Source: an uncultured Eubacteriales bacterium (GTDB taxonomy: Bacteria; Bacillota; Clostridia; Oscillospirales; CAG-272). Taken from it: a stretch of DNA of 64,000 nt. Below are positions 60,163-64,000 of this stretch, one piece after another. A model generated the notes under the pieces. That model was not told the origin of the DNA, searched no databases, and saw only the letters and a list, made by a program, of their open reading frames with translations. A program made the position numbers and the translations under genes. The DNA is taken from contig CAKRTQ010000007.1 of the NCBI GenBank assembly GCA_934402395.1, positions 52,257 to 116,256 of the forward strand. Reading direction: 5' to 3'. The stretch's first letter is position 1; each line of letters starts with the position of its first letter.

Positions 60163-61095
60163 ATGTCACGCATTTACACTTCGGCAGATCAGCTTATAGG
60201 TCACACCCCGCTGCTTGAACTCACACACATAGAAAAAAAATTCGGTCTCAAAGCAAAAATACTCGCAAAACTTGAATATTTCAATCCCGCAGGCTCCGTA
60301 AAGGACAGAATCGCCAAGGCGATGATAGACGACGCCGAGGCGCGCGGACTGCTTCACGAGGGTTCGGTCATAATCGAGCCGACCTCCGGCAACACCGGCA
60401 TAGGTCTTGCATCGGTCGCCGCAGCGCGCGGATACCGCATAATCATCGTAATGCCCGAGACCATGTCGGTCGAACGCCGCCAACTCATGAAGGCTTACGG
60501 TGCCGAACTGGTGCTCACCGAGGGCGCCAATGGCATGAAGGGCGCCATTGCTAAGGCGGATGAGCTTGCAAAGGAGATCCCCGGCAGCTTTGTCCCCGGT
60601 CAGTTTGTTAACCCCGCCAACCCGAAGGCGCATTTTGAGCACACGGGTCCCGAAATTTACGAGGACACCGACGGCTCCGTTGATATTTTTGTTGCGGGCG
60701 TTGGCACCGGCGGCACCATCACCGGCATCGGCAGATACCTCAAGTCTAAAAAGCCGGATGTAAAGATCGTAGCTGTCGAGCCTGCCACCTCGGCGGTGCT
60801 TTCCACCGGCGTTGCGGGACCGCATAAAATACAGGGCATCGGCGCGGGTTTTGTTCCCGATGTGCTTGACACAAAGGTATACGACGAGATAATTCCCGTT
60901 GCAAACGAGGATGCGTTTGCGGGTGGCAAGCTCGTGGGCAAAAACGAAGGCGTTCTCGTGGGCATTTCCTCGGGCGCAGCCCTCTTTGCGGCGATAGAGC
61001 TTGCAAAGCGTCCCGAAAATGCGGGAAAGAACATTGTTGTCCTCTTCCCCGACACCGGCGACCGTTACCTCTCAACTCCGCTGTTTGCGGACTGA
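60163..61095 (+). CDS. cysK: Cysteine synthase A (O-acetylserine sulfhydrylase)
   Basis: 310 residues. The PLP Lys47 lies in NPAGSVKDR, the phosphate loop is GTGGTITGIG, and PTSGNTGIGLASVAA and the C-terminal LVGISSGAAL are intact. It makes cysteine from O-acetylserine and sulfide. GGAGG precedes the ATG at 60163. It heads an operon with mnmA, an Rrf2 regulator and wecB. Confidence 0.96.
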   Translation: MSRIYTSADQLIGHTPLLELTHIEKKFGLKAKILAKLEYFNPAGSVKDRIAKAMIDDAEARGLLHEGSVIIEPTSGNTGIGLASVAAARGYRIIIVMPETMSVERRQLMKAYGAELVLTEGANGMKGAIAKADELAKEIPGSFVPGQFVNPANPKAHFEHTGPEIYEDTDGSVDIFVAGVGTGGTITGIGRYLKSKKPDVKIVAVEPATSAVLSTGVAGPHKIQGIGAGFVPDVLDTKVYDEIIPVANEDAFAGGKLVGKNEGVLVGISSGAALFAAIELAKRPENAGKNIVVLFPDTGDRYLSTPLFAD

Positions 61096-61110
61096 GCGGT
61101 ACTGCGGCAG

Positions 61111-62199
61111 ATGAAAATACTTGTCGCAATGAGCGGCGGCGTTGATTCCAGCGTCGCCGCCGGGCTTCTCAAAGAAGCCGGAAATGAGTGTATCGGCTGT
61201 ACGATGAAGCTTTACGACAACGCGGATGCCGGAATATCCCGCTCTCGCACCTGCTGTTCGCTTGACGATGTCGAGGACGCGCGAAGCGTTGCCTACCGGC
61301 TCGGAATGCCCTATTATGTTTTCAATTTCTCCGATGATTTCAGGAAAAATGTCATAAACAGATTCGTTGACAGCTACCTCTGCGGCATGACGCCGAACCC
61401 CTGCATCGACTGCAACAGATATATGAAATTCGGCAAGCTCTATGAGCGTGCAAAAATACTCGGCTGCGACCATATAGCGACAGGTCACTACGCGCGGATA
61501 GAACACCGGGACGGCAGGTATATTCTCAAAAAGGCTGTCGACCCCGCCAAGGATCAGAGCTATGTCCTTTATTCCATGACGCAAGACGAGCTCGCGCGCA
61601 CGCTTTTTCCTCTCGGCGGGATGACCAAGACCGATGCGCGCAGGTTTGCCGTCGCACACGGTTTTTTCAATGCGGACAAGCCCGACAGTCAGGATATCTG
61701 TTTTGTGCCGGACGGCGACTATGCGCGCGTGATCGAACTTCACACCGGCAGACCGACGCCGCCCGGCAATTTTGTTGACCGGAACGGCAACATACTCGGC
61801 AGGCACCGCGGGATAATCCGCTATACCGTCGGTCAGCACAAGGGGCTTGGCATTCCTCTGCCCGGAAAAAGATATGTTATTTCGGTGCGGAGCGCGGACA
61901 ACACCGTCCTTCTCGGCGAGGAGGCGGAGCTTTACGGTGCCGAAGCCACGGTCGGCGATGTGAACTGGATATCCGGCGAGGCGCCGTCCCGCACGGTCCG
62001 CTGCAATGTGAAAATACGCTACCGCCAGCCCGAACAGCCGGCAACGGTCACGCCGGAACCGGGCGGTACGGCATCGGTCAAATTTGACCTGCCGCAAAGA
62101 GCCGTTACGCCCGGGCAGGCTGCCGTTTTTTATGACGGAGACACCGTGCTCGGCGGCGGAGTGATCATGTACTCAAAGAAAGCAGGTGAGCAGCCTTGA
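61111..62199 (+). CDS. mnmA: tRNA-specific 2-thiouridylase MnmA
   Basis: 362 residues. AMSGGVDSSVAAGLL is the PP-loop, NPCIDCN gives the nucleophile C98 and QDICF the second catalytic Cys near 199. It thiolates U34 of tRNA for Lys, Glu and Gln. It lies 15 bp after cysK. A dedicated cysteine desulfurase, often next to mnmA in Bacillota, is absent here. Confidence 0.95.
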   Translation: MKILVAMSGGVDSSVAAGLLKEAGNECIGCTMKLYDNADAGISRSRTCCSLDDVEDARSVAYRLGMPYYVFNFSDDFRKNVINRFVDSYLCGMTPNPCIDCNRYMKFGKLYERAKILGCDHIATGHYARIEHRDGRYILKKAVDPAKDQSYVLYSMTQDELARTLFPLGGMTKTDARRFAVAHGFFNADKPDSQDICFVPDGDYARVIELHTGRPTPPGNFVDRNGNILGRHRGIIRYTVGQHKGLGIPLPGKRYVISVRSADNTVLLGEEAELYGAEATVGDVNWISGEAPSRTVRCNVKIRYRQPEQPATVTPEPGGTASVKFDLPQRAVTPGQAAVFYDGDTVLGGGVIMYSKKAGEQP

Positions 62200-62621
62200 T
62201 ATCAACACGCGGACGCTATGCGGTGCGGGTAATGCTTGACCTCGCCGCGCACAACGACGGCTCATACATTCCCATGCGTGATGTGGCTGCACGTCAGGAA
62301 ATATCCCCGAAATATCTCGAAAAAATAATGCCCGACCTCACCCGCGGCGGTTTTGTCGAGGGTTCGCACGGCAAAGGCGGCGGGTACCGTCTTTGCCGTG
62401 CGCCGGCGGACTGCCGGGTAGGCGACATTCTGCGCGCAACAGAGGGCGATCTTGCCCCCGTTGCCTGTCTTGCGTGCGGTGCGGCTCCGTGCTCCCGCGC
62501 GCCGTTCTGTCCCACCTTGCCCATGTGGAAAAAATATTACGAAATGACACGCGATTTTTTTGACGGCATTACGCTCGAAGACCTTATGGCAAATCCCACG
62601 GCAGGAGATTATGTGATATGA
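62196..62621 (+). CDS. Rrf2-family regulator with Fe-S-type Cys cluster
   Basis: 141 residues from a TTG start overlapping the mnmA stop (TTGA), with AGGTGAG upstream. The winged helix begins ISTRGRYAVRVMLDLA as in IscR/CymR. C91, C94, C99 and C105 (CLACGAAPCSRAPFC) resemble the IscR cluster ligands. It probably senses Fe-S or cysteine status and controls its own operon. In B. subtilis the relative CymR acts together with CysK, which fits the cysK neighbour. Confidence 0.85.
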   Translation: MISTRGRYAVRVMLDLAAHNDGSYIPMRDVAARQEISPKYLEKIMPDLTRGGFVEGSHGKGGGYRLCRAPADCRVGDILRATEGDLAPVACLACGAAPCSRAPFCPTLPMWKKYYEMTRDFFDGITLEDLMANPTAGDYVI

Positions 62622-63733
62622 CGCATTCCGCTATCGGAAAGATAATGCTTGTTTTCGGCACAAAGCCGGAAGCAATAAAAATGTGCCCCGTGGCACTTGA
62701 GCTTGCCGCGCGCCCCGGCATTTCATGCTCCGTCTGCCTTACGGGACAGCACCGCGAGCAGGTATACGAGGCTCTGGCGGCATTTGGGGTCTCTGCCGAC
62801 TACGACCTTTCCGTAATGCGCGAGCATCAGACGCTTTTCGACATCACGCGCGGCGTGCTTGACGGAATGCGCGGCGTTCTCACAGCCGATCGCCCCGACA
62901 TTCTGCTTGTTCACGGCGACACGACCACAGCGTTTTCCGCCGCGCTTGCGGCGTTCTACCTTGGCATTCCGGTCGGTCATGTCGAAGCTGGGCTGAGGAC
63001 GTACCGCACCGACTCGCCCTATCCCGAGGAATTCAACCGCCGCGCTGTCGGAACGATCAGCTCTTTTGACTTTGCGCCGACCTCCGGGGCGCGGGAAAAT
63101 CTTATTGCCGAGGGCAAAGACCCCTCGCGCGTTTTTGTCATCGGCAGCACGGCGGTCGATGCTCTCAGGATCACCCGACGGCGCGATTTTTCGCATCCTC
63201 TGCTCGACTGGGCGGGCAACAGCAGGCTTGTTATCATGACCGCGCACAGGCGCGAGAGCACCGGCGACACGATGCGCGGTATTTTCCGCGCCGTGCGGCG
63301 CGCAGTGCGCGAACATGGCGATGTAAAGCTTGTATGTCCCGTTCATCCGAACCCAGAAATATGCAGAATCGCCGATGATGAGCTTGGCGGCGAGGATCGC
63401 ATCCGGCTGACGCCGCCGCTCGGAACAGTCGATTTTCACAATCTCGAGCGGCGCGCGTACCTCATTCTGACCGACTCCGGCAGCATCGAAGAAGAAGCGC
63501 CCACCATCGGGGTACCGGTAGTGGTCCTTCGCGATGTCACCGAACGTCCCGAAGGTGTCAGCGCCGGTGTCATGCGGCTCGCCGGCACCGACGGCGGCTC
63601 GGTCTACCGCGAATTCTGCACTTTACTTGACGATCCCGACGAATACCGCAAAGCCGCGCATCCCATTGATGTTTACGGCGACGGTCACGCCGCCCGTCTC
63701 CTCTCCGATATTTTAATCTCGGGTGGAGTTTGA
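62618..63733 (+). CDS. wecB: UDP-N-acetylglucosamine 2-epimerase (non-hydrolysing)
   Basis: 371 residues. LVFGTKPEAIKMCPVA, GHVEAGLRTY, PEEFNRR, TAHRRES, HPNP and TDSGSIEEEAP are the WecB/MnaA signatures. It interconverts UDP-GlcNAc and UDP-ManNAc, for teichoic-acid linkage units or capsule. The ATG overlaps the rrf2 stop by 4 bp. Its link with sulfur genes is unexplained. Confidence 0.95.
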   Translation: MTHSAIGKIMLVFGTKPEAIKMCPVALELAARPGISCSVCLTGQHREQVYEALAAFGVSADYDLSVMREHQTLFDITRGVLDGMRGVLTADRPDILLVHGDTTTAFSAALAAFYLGIPVGHVEAGLRTYRTDSPYPEEFNRRAVGTISSFDFAPTSGARENLIAEGKDPSRVFVIGSTAVDALRITRRRDFSHPLLDWAGNSRLVIMTAHRRESTGDTMRGIFRAVRRAVREHGDVKLVCPVHPNPEICRIADDELGGEDRIRLTPPLGTVDFHNLERRAYLILTDSGSIEEEAPTIGVPVVVLRDVTERPEGVSAGVMRLAGTDGGSVYREFCTLLDDPDEYRKAAHPIDVYGDGHAARLLSDILISGGV

Positions 63734-63754
63734 TATTAGCGTTTATTCATACCC

Positions 63755-64000
63755 CGATGGTGGAATAAGTACAGATCCCTATCGCCTGCCGCCGGTTTGT
63801 TCCATCGGAACATTATCACGCCACGGCGGTGGTGCGGGCACAGATTCCATCGCCCGCCGCCGGTTTGTTCCATCGGAACATTACACGCCACGGCGGTGAA
63901 ACGGGCACAGATTCCCACCGCCCGCCGCCGGTTTGTTCCATCGGAACATTATCACGCCACGGCAGTGGAGCGGGCACAGATTCCCACCGCCCGCCGCCGG
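63755..64000. repeat. 68-bp tandem repeat array, continues past the window
   Basis: Units begin GCCGGTTTGT at 63791, 63859, 63927 and 63996 (spacing 68, 68, 69), with a degenerate partial unit at ~63755-63790. Each full unit has the dyad TGTTCC-ATC-GGAACA and a CCACGGCGG/CCGCCG-rich part. The period is not a multiple of three, so it is not a coding repeat. Differences between units are few. Confidence 0.9.

Noticed and set aside
63736..63918. Minus-strand frame within the tandem array
   Set aside because: The 68-bp period shifts frame at each unit, so a coding repeat is unlikely.
63755..64000. CRISPR array
   Set aside because: Whole 68-bp units are similar; there are no distinct spacers and no cas genes.

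Overview
The window looks like a chromosome segment of an anaerobic, moderately GC-rich Bacillota of class Clostridia, probably a gut Oscillospiraceae-like lineage. This placement is inferred from gene content. The tilS-hpt-ftsH order, rplI-dnaB next to a GdpP-type phosphodiesterase and a YybS-like membrane protein, an EpsG-type polymerase, a six-gene Rnf operon, AGGAGG ribosome binding sites with some GTG/TTG starts, and consensus TTGACA-17-TATAAT promoters all fit. No rRNA, phage, transposase or CRISPR array was seen.

Layout. 0-5.5 kb: a truncated BspA-like leucine-rich-repeat lipoprotein, pfkA, cinA and a divergent radical SAM gene. 5.6-21.8 kb: one 16-gene leftward surface-polysaccharide operon. 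It opens with a PglE/PglC/PglD-like trio (aminotransferase, phosphoglycosyl transferase, acetyltransferase), continues with glycosyltransferases, an EpsG-type polymerase and an acyltransferase, and ends in an AT-rich block with a pyruvyltransferase, a PP-loop protein and a flippase. 22-23 kb: a cytidylate-kinase-like gene. 23-34.2 kb: a leftward housekeeping operon (yybS-like, gdpP, rplI, dnaB, tilS, hpt, ftsH) with a GH127 glycosidase at its end. 34.4-42.6 kb: an SPFH protein, lipoproteins, an unusual DEDDh exonuclease, thiI and tRNA-Ser. 42.6-48 kb: Nudix, a ferredoxin-type protein divergent from a Crp/Fnr regulator, a TIM-barrel isomerase, a solute-binding lipoprotein with a broken signal sequence, and an amidase-domain protein. 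48.1-53.4 kb: rnfCDGEAB. 53.5-57.3 kb: an AT-rich cassette (small ORF, lipoprotein, secreted metalloprotease) between two ~170-bp direct repeats. 57.4-64 kb: tRNA-Met and tRNA-Glu, a hairpin-rich noncoding stretch, dapF, a membrane protein, cysK-mnmA-rrf2-wecB, and a 68-bp tandem repeat running off the right edge.

How the genes work together. The polysaccharide operon could build an undecaprenyl-linked repeat unit starting with a diacetamido sugar, then flip and polymerise it; no 4,6-dehydratase or chain-length regulator is visible. wecB could supply ManNAc. Rnf links ferredoxin oxidation to NAD reduction and ion pumping. cysK, mnmA and an Fe-S-type Rrf2 regulator form a sulfur-related operon.

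The strongest unexplained signals are the repeat-bounded cassette at 53.5-57.3 kb, the structured noncoding stretch after tRNA-Glu with two copies of a tRNA 3'-end motif, the tandem array at the right edge, a family of five palindromic terminators with changing but complementary outer stems, and an exonuclease with a duplicated N-terminal module. All coordinates and motifs were read by eye; family names are by recognition, not database search.
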